This document shows positions 45,498-55,764 of a stretch of DNA of 64,000 bases, one piece after another. This stretch comes from Pseudobutyrivibrio xylanivorans (GTDB lineage Bacteria > Bacillota > Clostridia > Lachnospirales > Lachnospiraceae): assembly GCF_008935055.1 (NCBI RefSeq), contig NZ_CP043028.1, positions 1,642,501-1,706,500 on the forward strand, written 5' to 3'. A program made the position numbers and the translations under genes. Positions within the stretch are counted from its first letter, which is position 1. Every line of letters begins with the position of its first letter. The notes below the pieces were generated by a model, which saw only the letters and a list, made by a program, of their open reading frames with translations, was not told where the DNA came from and searched no databases.

Positions 45498-47348
45498 TTA
45501 ATTCATAGGGTGAAAGTAGTTATATACATTCTCCGCGGCTTCTTTAGACATAGCTTCTGTTTCCATAAATTCTTCCAAAGAAGCCTGCGCCATTTTTTCT
45601 GCAGATACAAATCTCTTCATCAGCGCCTTTCGACGTTTCGGTCCTATTCCAGGGATATCATCCAGGAAGCTGTGAACCTGCCCCTTGCTTCTAAGACTTC
45701 TATGATATTCAATTGCAAATCTGTGGGCCTCATCCTGAAGTCTAGTGATGAGCTTAAAGCCTTCAGAATGAATGTCAATAGGAAGCTCCTGGTCCTTGAA
45801 ATACAAACCTCTGGTTCTGTGATGGTCATCCTTCACCATACCTGCAATAGGAATGTGAAGTCCTAGTTCTGACAGAACCTGCTCTGCAATGTGAACCTGT
45901 CCCTTACCACCATCCATCATGATAATATCAGGGAATTTAGTAAAGCTGTCCTCAATCGCTCCACCATTCTCCTCAAGAGCTTCTATTCCGTGCGAAAAGC
46001 GTCTCGTAAGGACCTCATGCATGGATGCGTAATCATTTGGCCCCTCAACAGTTTTAATCTTGAATTTGCGGTAATCTGAGCGTTTAGGCTTGCCCTTCTC
46101 AAACACGACCATTGAACCAACAGACTGAAATCCTGAAATATTGGAAATATCATAAGCTTCCATACGGCTTGCACCAGATAGTCCAAGCAAGTCTGAGATT
46201 TCTTTCATAGCACCAATTGTTCGGCCTTCTTCACGCTTAATCTTTTCTTTGTCTTGGTCGAGAACCATCTGAGCATTCTTTGCTGCAAGCTCAACGAGTT
46301 TCTCCTTCGCCCCGCGCTTTGGAGTCCTGATATAAACTCTTGAGCCTTTCTTTTCACCAAGCCAGTTTTCTATAAGCTCAGATTCCTCCATATCATATTG
46401 GACAAAAATCTCTCTTGGGATAAATGGTGTACCAGTGTAGTAATCCTTGATAAAGTATTCTAATAGTTCTTCATCTGTATCATCCACTCTAACATTGATA
46501 AAGAAATGTTCTCGGCCAATCATCTTGCCACCACGCACAAAGAATATTTGTACAACAGCTGCATCTGCCGCCTTTGCCATAGCGATAATGTCTCTATCCT
46601 CTCCATCCAATTGCGTGGCCTTCTGTCTACCTGCACACGCCTTTACTGATTCTATCAAATCGCGGTAAAGTGCAGCTTTTTCGAAATCCAATTCATTTGA
46701 AGCGGCTGTCATTTTCTCTTCCAAATCCTTGAGAGTATCGTAGTAATCCCCATCCAGAAATGCAATTACACTATCAATATTCTTTCGATACTCTTCTTTG
46801 TCAACATTCCCTTGGCAAGGGCCCAAGCACTGTCCAATGTGATAATTGAGACAAGGACGATTCTTTCCGAAATTCTCTGGTAACTTTTGAGAGCAGGTAC
46901 GAATCTTGTATAGCTTTTGAACCAGCTCTATTGTGTCATGAACCGCACCCGCAGAAGTAAATGGTCCAAAAAATTTACTTCCATTTTTCTTCAGACGACG
47001 CGAAAAAAGCACCCTTGGATACATCTCATTAAGGGTGACTTCTATATACGGGTAGGTCTTATCATCGCGAAGCATTGTATTATACTTTGGACGATATTCC
47101 TTTATTAAATTGCATTCTAAGATAAGGGCTTCGAGCTCGGAATCGGTAACGATGAATTCAAAATAGTCAATATTGGCAACCATCTGTTTTTTCTTCAGTC
47201 CTTCATCATGGCTCGGCTGAAAATATTGGCGCACTCTGTTCTTTAGTGAGCGTGCTTTACCCACATATATTATCTCATCGTTTTTCCCATGCATTAGATA
47301 AACTCCCGGTTGGTCCGGGAGTTTACTTAAGTCTTGTTCTGTAACCAT
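45498..47348 (-). CDS. uvrC: Excinuclease ABC subunit C
   Basis: Nucleotide excision repair nuclease that makes the 3' and 5' cuts near lesions, acting after UvrA and UvrB. 616 residues with an N-terminal GIY-YIG domain ([19 protein letters not shown] near 14-32), the UVR motif ([24 protein letters not shown] near 205-228) and an RNase H-like domain ([21 protein letters not shown] near 385). Two HhH motifs at the C-terminus ([19 protein letters not shown] near 565) follow. Spaced only five bases from ftsH. Confidence 0.96.
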   Translation of the reverse strand: MVTEQDLSKLPDQPGVYLMHGKNDEIIYVGKARSLKNRVRQYFQPSHDEGLKKKQMVANIDYFEFIVTDSELEALILECNLIKEYRPKYNTMLRDDKTYPYIEVTLNEMYPRVLFSRRLKKNGSKFFGPFTSAGAVHDTIELVQKLYKIRTCSQKLPENFGKNRPCLNYHIGQCLGPCQGNVDKEEYRKNIDSVIAFLDGDYYDTLKDLEEKMTAASNELDFEKAALYRDLIESVKACAGRQKATQLDGEDRDIIAMAKAADAAVVQIFFVRGGKMIGREHFFINVRVDDTDEELLEYFIKDYYTGTPFIPREIFVQYDMEESELIENWLGEKKGSRVYIRTPKRGAKEKLVELAAKNAQMVLDQDKEKIKREEGRTIGAMKEISDLLGLSGASRMEAYDISNISGFQSVGSMVVFEKGKPKRSDYRKFKIKTVEGPNDYASMHEVLTRRFSHGIEALEENGGAIEDSFTKFPDIIMMDGGKGQVHIAEQVLSELGLHIPIAGMVKDDHHRTRGLYFKDQELPIDIHSEGFKLITRLQDEAHRFAIEYHRSLRSKGQVHSFLDDIPGIGPKRRKALMKRFVSAEKMAQASLEEFMETEAMSKEAAENVYNYFHPMN

Positions 47349-47353
47349 ATTAA

Positions 47354-49369
47354 TTACTCATCAAAAATACTGTCTGTTACAACGTTCTTAGGATCATCCT
47401 CTTCCTCGAAGATGCTCTTGTGCTCTGGTAAAATAGAATCTTTCTCAGACTTCTTTTCCTCTGGTTCTGGAAGCCCCTTAATTTCTCTGAAAATCTTCAT
47501 GAATTCTTTACCAGTGATTGTTTCGTGTTCAAAAAGATACTCAGAAATCTTATCAAGGCTTTCCATATTTTCAGCGAGGAGTTCCTTAGCCTTTGCATAG
47601 GCATCAGTAATCATCTTGAGAACCTCATCATCAATCTGAGCTGCGGTGTTCTCACCGCAGATAAGAGATGCTCTACCATCAAGATACTGGCTCTCAACAG
47701 TAGCAAGTCCCATCATGCCAAACTTCTCTGACATACCAAAACGGGTAACCATTGCTCTGGCAATTTTTGTTGCCTGTTCAATATCGTTTGCAGCGCCTGA
47801 AGTATAGCTTCCGAACTTGATATCCTCGGCTGCACGACCACCCATGTATGTAACAATTTTTGCTATAAGCTCATCCTTAGACTCAAGGAATTTCTCCTCC
47901 TCTGGAGTCTGAAGAGTATATCCAAGTGCTCCCATTGTACGTGGAACAATCGTAATCTTCTGAACTGGCTCAGCATCCTTCTGAAGTGCTGACACAAGTG
48001 CATGCCCAACCTCGTGATAAGAAACAATCTTGCGTTCCTTCTCACTCATTGCTCTGTCCTTCTTCTCCTTGCCGCCAACAGCAACAAGCTCAAATGCTTC
48101 AAATAAATCCTTCTGATTTACGTACTGTCTCTTTGCCTTTACAGCAAGAATAGCAGCCTCATTAATAATATTTGCAAGGTCTGAACCTACCAAGCCAACT
48201 GAAGCAAGAGCAAGTGCATCCAAATCAACGGATTCATCCATCTTAACATCCTTAGCATGAACCTTGAGAATTTCAAGACGTCCCTTCTGATCCGGTCTGT
48301 CAACGATGATACGTCTATCAAAACGACCTGGTCTAAGAAGTGCCTTGTCCAATACCTCTGGTCTGTTTGTGGCTGCAAGAATCAGAAGACCCTTATTGGA
48401 ATCGAAACCATCCATCTCAGAAAGAAGCTGATTAAGTGTCTGCTCTCGCTCGTCATTGCCACCACCATAATGAGCATCACGACTCTTACCGATAGCATCA
48501 ATCTCATCAATGAATACGATACAAGGTGCAACCTTCTGTGCCTCCTTGAAAAGATCACGCACACGAGATGCACCAACGCCAACAAACATCTCAACGAAGT
48601 CTGAACCTGCAAGTGAGAAGAATGGAACTCCCGCCTCACCAGCAACAGCTTTTGCAAGAAGTGTCTTACCGGTTCCTGGAGGTCCAACTAAAAGTGCGCC
48701 CTTAGGGAGCTTTGCACCAATTTCAGTGTACTTCTTAGGATTATGAAGGAAATCAACCATTTCCTGCACAGATTCCTTTGCCTCGTCCTGTCCCGCAACA
48801 TCCTTGAAAGTAATACCTGTGGCCTTTTCCATATTGTAGAGCTTGGCATTTGATTTGCCAACGCCCATTGGACCACCGCCCATCTTCTTCATCAGGAATC
48901 CAAGGACTACCCAAAGAAGAACTAACGGAAGTACGAATGAAAGAATATTGTAAATAATTGCTGCTGTCGAATCTGCTATAGTACCTTCAATTTCAACATT
49001 GTGCTTCTTAAGAAGAGGAAGGAGCTCATCATCATTGATATAAGCTGTGTAAAGCGATGTCTTTGTAGCCTGTCCTGTCACCTCATACAACTGCTGAAGC
49101 TTCGCAGCGTCCTCATCTGAAACACCGTAGGTTACCCCCTCTTTAAGCTCGATATTGATAACATCGTCCTTAAAGGTAACTGAAGAAACCTTGTCATCCT
49201 CCACCAAATCAAGAAATTCTGTATACTTGATTTCCTGATTAGTACCGGCATTGACGCCCTTATACATCATACTCGTAAAGAAAAGTGCTATGAGCACCAA
49301 TATTCCTAATGTATAAAAAGGCTGACGGTTATTCTTTTTATCTCCACCATTTCTGTTATTGTCGTTCAC
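47354..49369 (-). CDS. ftsH: ATP-dependent zinc metalloprotease FtsH
   Basis: Membrane AAA protease of 671 residues. Two membrane helices (about 19-38 and 134-157) flank a small external domain. AAA Walker [14 protein letters not shown] near 223, Walker [12 protein letters not shown] near 284 and SRH region [21 protein letters not shown] near 331. The zinc site reads HEVGH (usually HEAGH), with the third ligand in the GRAAEDI/DIEQAT region. Start codon is GTG, with GGAGG upstream. It degrades misassembled membrane and regulatory proteins. Confidence 0.96.
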   Translation of the reverse strand: MNDNNRNGGDKKNNRQPFYTLGILVLIALFFTSMMYKGVNAGTNQEIKYTEFLDLVEDDKVSSVTFKDDVINIELKEGVTYGVSDEDAAKLQQLYEVTGQATKTSLYTAYINDDELLPLLKKHNVEIEGTIADSTAAIIYNILSFVLPLVLLWVVLGFLMKKMGGGPMGVGKSNAKLYNMEKATGITFKDVAGQDEAKESVQEMVDFLHNPKKYTEIGAKLPKGALLVGPPGTGKTLLAKAVAGEAGVPFFSLAGSDFVEMFVGVGASRVRDLFKEAQKVAPCIVFIDEIDAIGKSRDAHYGGGNDEREQTLNQLLSEMDGFDSNKGLLILAATNRPEVLDKALLRPGRFDRRIIVDRPDQKGRLEILKVHAKDVKMDESVDLDALALASVGLVGSDLANIINEAAILAVKAKRQYVNQKDLFEAFELVAVGGKEKKDRAMSEKERKIVSYHEVGHALVSALQKDAEPVQKITIVPRTMGALGYTLQTPEEEKFLESKDELIAKIVTYMGGRAAEDIKFGSYTSGAANDIEQATKIARAMVTRFGMSEKFGMMGLATVESQYLDGRASLICGENTAAQIDDEVLKMITDAYAKAKELLAENMESLDKISEYLFEHETITGKEFMKIFREIKGLPEPEEKKSEKDSILPEHKSIFEEEDDPKNVVTDSIFDE

Positions 49370-49470
49370 ATCTGCCTCCGTAACATAATAAATTTGTACG
49401 ATACTAATTTATCATAAAACGTCGTAAAAGTAATGATTTTAATACTTTTTTAATACAATTAAACTAAAAT

Positions 49471-49563
49471 GCCTCCAGTAACTATCAAGCTCTTGGTGTT
49501 ACTCAAGCGAAACATTCTACGTTGAGCGGAGTAATACCAAGGCTTGATAGTGTAACTGGAGGC
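49471..49563 (-). repeat. Dispersed hairpin repeat, copy H
   Basis: A 93-nt copy on the minus strand with perfect outer arms GCCTCCAGT/ACTGGAGGC, then CTATCAAGCCTTGGTATTAC/GTAACACCAAGAGCTTGATAG. Its orientation relative to the gene upstream is opposite to copies A-G. It lies between the ABC ATPase stop and the ftsH start, 101 nt from the latter. Confidence 0.9.
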
Positions 49564-49579
49564 TCTCAGCCTTAATTAT

Positions 49580-50377
49580 TTATTTAGAAAGGATTTCGGT
49601 GTCGTTGGTGAATTCGGTTCCGGAGACTTCTTCGAATTTGTGAAGCAAGTCTTCGATTGAAAGATGCTTCTTCTCCTCGCCGCTTATATTAAGAATCACA
49701 CGGCCTTCATTCATCATGATAAGACGGTTTCCATAATTAATTGCATCACGCATATTATGAGTAACCATCATTGCTGTGAGGCCATGCTCCTTAATAAGCA
49801 TATCTGTGATTTCAAGTACCTTTGCTGCAGTCTTCGGATCAAGTGCGGCTGTGTGCTCATCCAAAAGAAGTACCTTAGGTTTTTGAATGGTAGCCATAAG
49901 AAGGGTCAGCGCCTGACGCTGTCCACCAGAGAGCAGTCCTACCTTTGCAGTAAGTCTATCCTCAAGACCCAAATCAAGTTCTTTAAGCATCTCATGATAC
50001 TTTGCCTTCTCTTCCTTGGTTACGCCCCAGCTAAGACCTCTAAACTTGCCTCTGCGGGCTGCCAGAGCCATATTTTCATCAATCTGCATATTAGCTGCTG
50101 TTCCAGTCATTGGATCCTGGAAAACACGACCTAAGTACTGAGCACGCTTGTGCTCTGGAAGACCTGTTACATCTATTCCATCAATAGTGATACTACCTCC
50201 ATCAACAGGCCATACACCTGCAATAGCATTCAAAAATGTAGATTTTCCAGCGCCATTTCCTCCGATTACTGTACAGAACTCACCTTCTTCAAGATGTAAT
50301 GTAGCACCTGCAAGAGCAACCTTCTCATTTATTGTGCCAGGATTGAAGGTTTTTTGTAAATTAAAAGCATTAAGCAT
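49580..50377 (-). CDS. ABC transporter ATP-binding protein (amino acid/TrpX-associated type)
   Basis: ATPase of 265 residues, third gene of a three-gene importer. Walker A GGNGAGKSTF near 38-47, signature LLSGGQRQALTLL near 148 and Walker B KVLLLDEHTAALDPKTA near 168. The N-terminal FNPGTINEKVAL and the GVTKEEKAKYHEML insert match the ATPases linked with PF04392-type binding proteins. It energises uptake at the membrane. Start overlaps the permease stop by eight bases. Substrate unknown. Confidence 0.9.
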   Translation of the reverse strand: MLNAFNLQKTFNPGTINEKVALAGATLHLEEGEFCTVIGGNGAGKSTFLNAIAGVWPVDGGSITIDGIDVTGLPEHKRAQYLGRVFQDPMTGTAANMQIDENMALAARRGKFRGLSWGVTKEEKAKYHEMLKELDLGLEDRLTAKVGLLSGGQRQALTLLMATIQKPKVLLLDEHTAALDPKTAAKVLEITDMLIKEHGLTAMMVTHNMRDAINYGNRLIMMNEGRVILNISGEEKKHLSIEDLLHKFEEVSGTEFTNDTEILSK

Positions 50378-51299
50378 TTTCCTTGCCTCCTCTCTTAGCT
50401 GCCTTTCTAAATGAGCTGTTGTGCTTATTTTTCAAATAAGGAACTGCAAGGAAAATTGCAACTATAATTGCTGTGAATAACTTCATATCGTTTGCTGGCA
50501 TCTTGAGCCAAAGAACAATTGCGATGAATAAATAATAAAGAATTCCACCGAACACAACGAAAGTGAGTGTAAGAATGAAATTTCTTTTCTTCTTAAATAA
50601 TGCGTTGCAGAATACCTCTCCAATGATAATTGCAGCAAGACCGATTACAATTGCGCCGCGTCCCATATTTACATCTGCATTTCCGTTGAACTGGGCTGAA
50701 AGAGCACCTGCAAAAGCAACAAATGCATTTGATAAGACAAGACCAAGTGCCTTCATGAGATTCACATTAATTCCCTGTGCCTTTGTCATCGCTGGATTTG
50801 TTCCAGTAGCACGAATTGCTGACCCCATTTCTGTTCCAAAGAACCAGTACATGATTGATATGATGATAACTGCAATAACAAGTACTGTTATAAGAGCATC
50901 CGTCTTATATCTTAAGGATACAGCCAAATTATACTTGTCCACCGAAATAGGTGTGTTTGGCTGATTCCCTGTAATACGCAAGTTAATCGAATATAGCGCC
51001 AACTGTGTAAGTATTCCGGACAAGATATCTGGAATTCCAAGAAGTGTATGAAGTACACCTGTGATTAAGCCAGCTAATGCTCCTGCTATAAACGCCAACA
51101 CCAATGCTAATATCCACGAATGACCTGATATTATTACCATTGCTGCAACAGCTCCGCCCGTAGCGAAAGAACCATCCACAGACAAATCTGCAAAATTCAA
51201 TAGTTTAAATGTGATAAAAATGCCGAGAGCCATTATACCGTATATTATTCCCTGTGCGGCTGTACCCGGCAAACCTGCTATTAATGTTTCAATTCCCAT
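50370..51299 (-). CDS. ABC transporter permease
   Basis: Polytopic permease of the branched-chain amino acid/TrpX-linked class, 309 residues with about nine helices. GIMALGIFITFKLLNFADLSVDGSFATG near 21-48 is the conserved N-terminal block, and RATGTNPAMTKAQGINVNLMK near 167 forms the ATPase-coupling loop. The start at 51299 has GGAG six bases upstream; a TTG four codons earlier is less likely. It pairs with the ATPase downstream and the binding protein upstream. Confidence 0.92.
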   Translation of the reverse strand: MGIETLIAGLPGTAAQGIIYGIMALGIFITFKLLNFADLSVDGSFATGGAVAAMVIISGHSWILALVLAFIAGALAGLITGVLHTLLGIPDILSGILTQLALYSINLRITGNQPNTPISVDKYNLAVSLRYKTDALITVLVIAVIIISIMYWFFGTEMGSAIRATGTNPAMTKAQGINVNLMKALGLVLSNAFVAFAGALSAQFNGNADVNMGRGAIVIGLAAIIIGEVFCNALFKKKRNFILTLTFVVFGGILYYLFIAIVLWLKMPANDMKLFTAIIVAIFLAVPYLKNKHNSSFRKAAKRGGKENA

Positions 51300-51314
51300 T
51301 CTAAACTCCAAAGA

Positions 51315-51337
51315 GCAAGGTCAAATTTTGACCTTGC
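51315..51337. other. Perfect intercistronic palindrome in the ABC operon
   Basis: GCAAGGTCAAA/TTTGACCTTGC, 11 bp on each side, lies in the 70-base gap between the binding-protein stop and the permease start. It lacks a long T-run (TCTTTGG follows). It most likely protects the upstream mRNA or lets part of the transcripts stop, so that binding protein exceeds the membrane parts. Confidence 0.7.
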
Positions 51338-51369
51338 CCATAATTTTTAATTATTTTATTTTGAATATC

Positions 51370-52398
51370 TTATTCCATTTCAATTGCAACATAATCATCT
51401 GGAAGTGTTATTCCAAGCTGTTCTGCAATTGTAGGGTTGTACTCCTTTGTAAATTCAGGTGCATACTGAATATCCATTGTTGCTGGATCTGCGCCATTTG
51501 CAAGGATTTCATACGCCATAAGGCCGGCAGCATATCCAATATCGTAATATGAAATTGATAATGTTGCTATACCACAGCCCTTGCAGATTCCTTCTTCACC
51601 TGCAACAATTGGCACCTTAGCTGTAACTGCTACGTTGTTGATTGTCTCTGCACAGCTTGCAGCCACATTGTCAGTTGGTACATATAAAACATCGCTAGAA
51701 CCGCAAGCCGACTGAACTACTGTAGCAACATCACTTGAATCTGAGAAAGTATACTCGCTAACGGTATATCCATAATCCTCAAGATATCCCTTAATCTTGC
51801 CAGCCTGGAATTTTGAATTATCCTCACCAGAGCAATAAATAATACCAACTTCCTTTGCATCAGGGAAAAGTTCCTTAAGCATTTCAGCTTGTCCATCAAG
51901 TGGTGCCAAATCTGAAGTACCTGTTACATTAACACCTGTTGCTCCACTCCAATCATCCACGCTAATTCCAAGTGCTGTAGCATAGTCTGTTATTGATGTA
52001 GCAACGATTGGAATAGTGCTTGTTGCAGTTCCACTAGCCTGTAATGCAGGTGTCGCATTTGCCATAATCAAATCCACATTATCTGATACAAAAGAGTTAG
52101 CAATTGTAGCACATGTTGAATTGTCACCAGAAGCATTTTCAACAGTAATGTTTACACTGCTTCCAAGCTTATCAACAAGTGCTGCCTGAAATCCCTCTGT
52201 AGCAGCATCAAGTGCAGGATGCTGCACCAACTGTATAACGCCCACATTATAAGTTTTACTATCGTCTGTTGTAGCTGTTTCTTCAACTGCTGGCTCGGAA
52301 TCATTGCTTGCTTCTTTTTTTGCTGCAGCATCTGTACCGCAGGCAACTAAAGAAAGTGCTAAAGCAGACGCCATGATTACACTAAGTAATTTCTTCAT
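51370..52398 (-). CDS. ABC transporter substrate-binding lipoprotein (TrpX/PF04392 type)
   Basis: A 342-residue lipoprotein: signal peptide with lipobox ALSLVAC, lipidated Cys20. After an acidic linker the mature part carries YNVGVIQLVQHPALDAATEGF near 50, IMANATPALQASGTATSTIPIV near 112 and GVNVTGTSDLAPLDGQAEMLKELFPDAKEVG near 155, all typical of this binding-protein family, some members of which bind tryptophan or other amino acids. First gene of the operon with a good promoter. The ligand cannot be told from sequence. Confidence 0.9.
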   Translation of the reverse strand: MKKLLSVIMASALALSLVACGTDAAAKKEASNDSEPAVEETATTDDSKTYNVGVIQLVQHPALDAATEGFQAALVDKLGSSVNITVENASGDNSTCATIANSFVSDNVDLIMANATPALQASGTATSTIPIVATSITDYATALGISVDDWSGATGVNVTGTSDLAPLDGQAEMLKELFPDAKEVGIIYCSGEDNSKFQAGKIKGYLEDYGYTVSEYTFSDSSDVATVVQSACGSSDVLYVPTDNVAASCAETINNVAVTAKVPIVAGEEGICKGCGIATLSISYYDIGYAAGLMAYEILANGADPATMDIQYAPEFTKEYNPTIAEQLGITLPDDYVAIEME

Positions 52399-52431
52399 AC
52401 AACGCTCCTCCTTATGTTGTTCATGGTGTTC

Positions 52432-52460
52432 ACTTTAGCACTTTTATCTGTTAAAGTCAA
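52432..52460 (-). promoter_or_regulatory. Promoter for the ABC importer operon
   Basis: Minus strand TTGACT (52455-52460), 17 bp, TAAAGT (52432-52437), 35-60 bases before the start codon. Leader is too short for a T-box or riboswitch. Confidence 0.75.
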
Positions 52461-52503
52461 TCCGATATTATTCAATTTAGTTTTTATTTTCTTTCATGAT
52501 AAC

Positions 52504-53868
52504 CTAAAAGTGATGAAATCCATCCTCTCCAAATTTCTTTTCAAGCTTTCTGCAACATGAATAAAATCCTGGAATTAAAAAAATTACCGCAAAAAGCCAT
52601 GCCACAGGGCTAGCCCATATTGCACCTGCGTAGCCTATCATCGGCACAAGAGTAAACGCTACTAGAATTCTCGCTATCATTTCCATCACACCCGAATAAA
52701 TCGCAAAAGTTGAAAACCCCATACCCTGAATTGCAAACCTAAAGATATTGACTGCAGCCAAAAGTGTGTAAGTTATAGCATTTGTAAGTAAAAACATCAT
52801 AGCCTGTTCTATAACAACATCTGTTGATGTAAATAATCTGAGCATGAACCTTCCTGATAAAAAGAGCACGACAAATATTATAACCGCATAAATTGTCCCA
52901 AGCATTTGGGCGGTCCATACACCTTTTTTTACTCTTGGTATATTCTTGGCGCCAACATTCTGACCTGCATATGTAGCCATTGTGCCACCTAATGCATCAA
53001 ACGGGCACACTACAAATAAAGAAACTTTTGAACCTGCGGTCATTGATGCTACCGCTACAGTGCCAAGACCATTTACAGCCGTCTGAAGAATCACTGAACC
53101 TATAGCGGTAACAGAATATTGAAGGCCAAATGGAATCCCCATTGCAAGTAATACCTGTGAGTGATGTCTCCCTAGTTTTAAGTCATTTTTTGAAAGGCAT
53201 AGGATCGGGAATTTCTTTTTCATATACAAAAGGCAGCTTAAACCTGCAATGAGTTGTGATATAACTGTAGCTAAGGCTGGCCCATTTACACTCATTTTAA
53301 ATCCAATAATAAATAGTATATCCAACACTATATTAATTGCTGCAGCCATAATTAAAAAATATGTTGGTGTTTTGCTATCTCCAAGTGAACGCATTATTCC
53401 AGCAGTAAGATTATAAAGAAATGTAACTGGTAGTCCTAAGAAAATAATAAATATATAATCATACGCTAGATCTATAATATCACTTGGTGTGTGCATAACA
53501 GCAAGTATACTGTAGCAAAAGACACAAACCACCGTTGTAATTATAGCGGCCAAAATAGCAGCTAGGATGATTGAATTACCTACAAATTTCCTCATGGAAT
53601 CATATGCTTCTGCACCAAATCGCTGTGCTACAGGTATAGCAAACCCAGAACAGATACCTATACAGCCACCGTTTATAAGGAAATTTATAGAGCCTGTTGA
53701 ACCTACCGCAGCTAAAGCATTATCTCCCAAGGTCTGTCCAACGATAATTGTGTCAACCAAGCTATACATTTGTTGAAAAAGTAAGCCTGCAAGCATAGGA
53801 ATTGAAAATTCGAGAATTAAAGTCATTGGATTTCCCTCTGTTAACTTCTTGGTGGTACTTGTTGACAT
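52504..53868 (-). CDS. MATE family efflux transporter
   Basis: Multidrug and toxin extrusion transporter, 454 residues, twelve predicted helices in two homologous halves. N-terminal EFSIPMLAGLLFQQMYSLVDTIIVG near 19 and GSTGSINFLINGGCIGICSGFAIPVAQRFGA near 56 are family blocks. Likely a Na+ or H+ antiporter expelling drugs or dyes; the substrate is unknown. It ends in FHHF. A perfect palindrome at 53916-53933 lies upstream and may bind a regulator. Confidence 0.92.
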   Translation of the reverse strand: MSTSTTKKLTEGNPMTLILEFSIPMLAGLLFQQMYSLVDTIIVGQTLGDNALAAVGSTGSINFLINGGCIGICSGFAIPVAQRFGAEAYDSMRKFVGNSIILAAILAAIITTVVCVFCYSILAVMHTPSDIIDLAYDYIFIIFLGLPVTFLYNLTAGIMRSLGDSKTPTYFLIMAAAINIVLDILFIIGFKMSVNGPALATVISQLIAGLSCLLYMKKKFPILCLSKNDLKLGRHHSQVLLAMGIPFGLQYSVTAIGSVILQTAVNGLGTVAVASMTAGSKVSLFVVCPFDALGGTMATYAGQNVGAKNIPRVKKGVWTAQMLGTIYAVIIFVVLFLSGRFMLRLFTSTDVVIEQAMMFLLTNAITYTLLAAVNIFRFAIQGMGFSTFAIYSGVMEMIARILVAFTLVPMIGYAGAIWASPVAWLFAVIFLIPGFYSCCRKLEKKFGEDGFHHF

Positions 53869-53915
53869 TCTATTTCCTCCATGAAGATTTTTATTTGTTA
53901 ATTATCATAATACAC

Positions 53916-53933
53916 TACTAAAATATTTTAGTA
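53916..53933. promoter_or_regulatory. Palindrome upstream of the MATE gene (candidate operator)
   Basis: TACTAAAATATTTTAGTA, a perfect 18-bp dyad about 48 bases before the start codon, with a TATTAT -10-like sequence next to it. Spacing and symmetry suit a MarR or TetR-type repressor, but none is encoded nearby. Confidence 0.45.
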
Positions 53934-53996
53934 TATCCTAAAAATACATTATTTATGATTATTTTCACTTATATTCATCATCTATTTTTTATGAAC

Positions 53997-54028
53997 AAAA
54001 AAATCCCAGGATATAAATATCCTGGGAT
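53997..54028 (-). terminator. Terminator of the ribosomal superoperon
   Basis: Perfect stem ATCCCAGGATAT/ATATCCTGGGAT with a two-base centre, followed by T7 on the minus strand. It lies 16 bases after the rplQ stop. Confidence 0.92.
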
Positions 54029-54044
54029 AAATGAAAGTCTTAAA

Positions 54045-54569
54045 TTATACTAACTCAAGAACAACTTCCATAGCTGCATCGCCCTTACGTGGTCCGATCT
54101 TTACGATACGTGTGTAACCACCCTTACGATCAACGTACTTTGGAGCGATCTCATCGAATACGAAGTTTGCCATGTCAACCTTGTGTGACTCTGACTTCTT
54201 TGTACCCTTAGCTGTTGGAGTGTAAAGAACCTGCATCATCTGACGACGAGCGTGAAGTCTTGAAGGAGAATCCTTCTTAATCTTCTTGTCTACTGTATCG
54301 TATACAGTAACCTTCTTGCCATCAACAACTTCCTTTACTCTCTTACCATCTTTATCCTTGCGAGCAACCTTAGCCTGAACTGTAACTTCTTCGAAGTTAT
54401 CCTTTTCCTTTACACCAAGTGTAATGATGTGCTCTGCAATCTTCTTTACTTCCTTAGCCTTAGCCTCAGTTGTAACGATCTTTCCGTGATAAAGAAGCTC
54501 AGTTACCTGATTTCTTAAAAGTGCTTTTCTCTGTGAAGATGTTCTGCTTAACTTTCTGTACTTTGCCAT
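54045..54569 (-). CDS. rplQ: Ribosomal protein L17 (enlarged)
   Basis: Large-subunit protein near the tunnel exit; last gene of the superoperon. N-terminal MAKYRKLSRTSSQRKALLRNQVTELL-like block and C-terminal FDEIAPKYVDRKGGYTRIVKIGPRKGDAAMEVVLELV frame the protein. It has 174 residues against about 112-130 usually; the extra residues are a Lys-rich insertion in the middle (about 60-120). The start at 54569 follows AAGGAGAAAAGA. Similar insertions occur in Lachnospiraceae. Confidence 0.95.
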   Translation of the reverse strand: MAKYRKLSRTSSQRKALLRNQVTELLYHGKIVTTEAKAKEVKKIAEHIITLGVKEKDNFEEVTVQAKVARKDKDGKRVKEVVDGKKVTVYDTVDKKIKKDSPSRLHARRQMMQVLYTPTAKGTKKSESHKVDMANFVFDEIAPKYVDRKGGYTRIVKIGPRKGDAAMEVVLELV

Positions 54570-54599
54570 TTCTTTTCTCCTTAAAACTGGCGTCACAGG

Positions 54600-54667
54600 T
54601 GCTCATCGGTCTTACCCCGTAACTTTGATTAATGGAAAGGCATGCGCGAAAATGCTCATCGGTCTTA
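54600..54667. repeat. 15-bp direct repeat in the rpoA-rplQ gap
   Basis: TGCTCATCGGTCTTA occurs at 54600-54614 and 54653-54667, 53 bp apart, on either side of a GCATGCGC-containing stretch. No hairpin or start codon is involved. It may be an insertion scar or part of a dispersed repeat. Confidence 0.6.
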
Positions 54668-54704
54668 TATTTCACGTATTATTTCCTGTTACTATTTCAA
54701 CGAT

Positions 54705-55664
54705 TTAGTCCTCAATCATTCTGAGTGAAAGACCAAGCTCGTGAAGCTTTTCTTCTACTTCTTCCATAGACTTACGACCAAGATTACGAACCTTCATCAT
54801 ATCATCAGGTGTCTTGTCGCAAAGCTCAGCTACAGTGTTGATACCAGCTCTCTTCAAGCAGTTGTATGAACGAACTGAAAGCTCAAGTTCATCAATGCTC
54901 ATCTCAAGAGTCTTTCCTGTTGTATCATCAGGCTTTTCAGCAATAACTGAAAGATCCTGTGCAGCATCTGAAAGATTTACGAATAAGTTAAGGTGCTCAC
55001 TGAGAACCTTAGCAGCCATAGAAACTGCCTCATCTGGTCCCATAGTACCATTTGTATATACATCAAGTGTAAGCTTGTCATAATCTGTAACCTGACCTAC
55101 ACGAGTGTCTTCTACTGTCATATTTACACGTTCAACTGGTGTGTAAATTGAGTCAACTGCAATCTTGCCGATTGGAGTATCAGGAGTCTTATTCTTGTCT
55201 GCTGAAATATAACCACGGTTCTTTGTAATTGTAAGCTCCATGTAAAGCTTGCAATCATTGCCACCATTAAGGTGAGCAATAACAAGATCAGGATTAATAA
55301 TTTCGATATCAGAATCAACCTGTATATCGGCAGCTGTAACTACTCCTTCTCCTTCGAACTCGATATATGCTGTCTTTGGCTCATCTGAACTGCTGTTATT
55401 TCTAATAGCAAGTTCCTTGATATTCATAACGATTTCTGTAACGTCTTCCTTAACGCCTGGAATAGCGCTGAACTCATGAAGAACGCCTTCAATCTTAATC
55501 TGGCTAACTGCAGCTCCTGGCAGAGATGAAAGCATAATTCTACGAAGAGAATTACCAAGTGTTATACCGTAGCCTCTTTCGAGTGGCTCTACAACAAATC
55601 TGCCGTATTTTTTGTCCTCAGAAATCTGTACGATTTCTATATTTGGGTTTTCAAAATTTAACAC
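54705..55664 (-). CDS. rpoA: DNA-directed RNA polymerase subunit alpha
   Basis: Alpha subunit that nucleates RNA polymerase assembly. 319 residues. N-terminal dimerisation domain with [23 protein letters not shown] near 33 and [16 protein letters not shown] near 60; C-terminal domain with [16 protein letters not shown] near 262 and [13 protein letters not shown] for DNA UP-element contacts. Start codon is GTG, after GGAGG spaced seven bases. Located between rpsD and rplQ as in other Firmicutes. Confidence 0.97.
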   Translation of the reverse strand: MLNFENPNIEIVQISEDKKYGRFVVEPLERGYGITLGNSLRRIMLSSLPGAAVSQIKIEGVLHEFSAIPGVKEDVTEIVMNIKELAIRNNSSSDEPKTAYIEFEGEGVVTAADIQVDSDIEIINPDLVIAHLNGGNDCKLYMELTITKNRGYISADKNKTPDTPIGKIAVDSIYTPVERVNMTVEDTRVGQVTDYDKLTLDVYTNGTMGPDEAVSMAAKVLSEHLNLFVNLSDAAQDLSVIAEKPDDTTGKTLEMSIDELELSVRSYNCLKRAGINTVAELCDKTPDDMMKVRNLGRKSMEEVEEKLHELGLSLRMIED

Positions 55665-55764
55665 TACATTGCCTCCTTAAATAATGTATTAGACTACAAA
55701 ATCAGAATAGTATAAATATTCTGATTCTATCGCTTATTATCGCATAATAAAATTCTAACAAATC

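Noticed and set aside
52399..52503. Riboswitch or T-box before the ABC importer
   Set aside because: Only about 35-60 bases lie between the promoter and start codon; too short for either.
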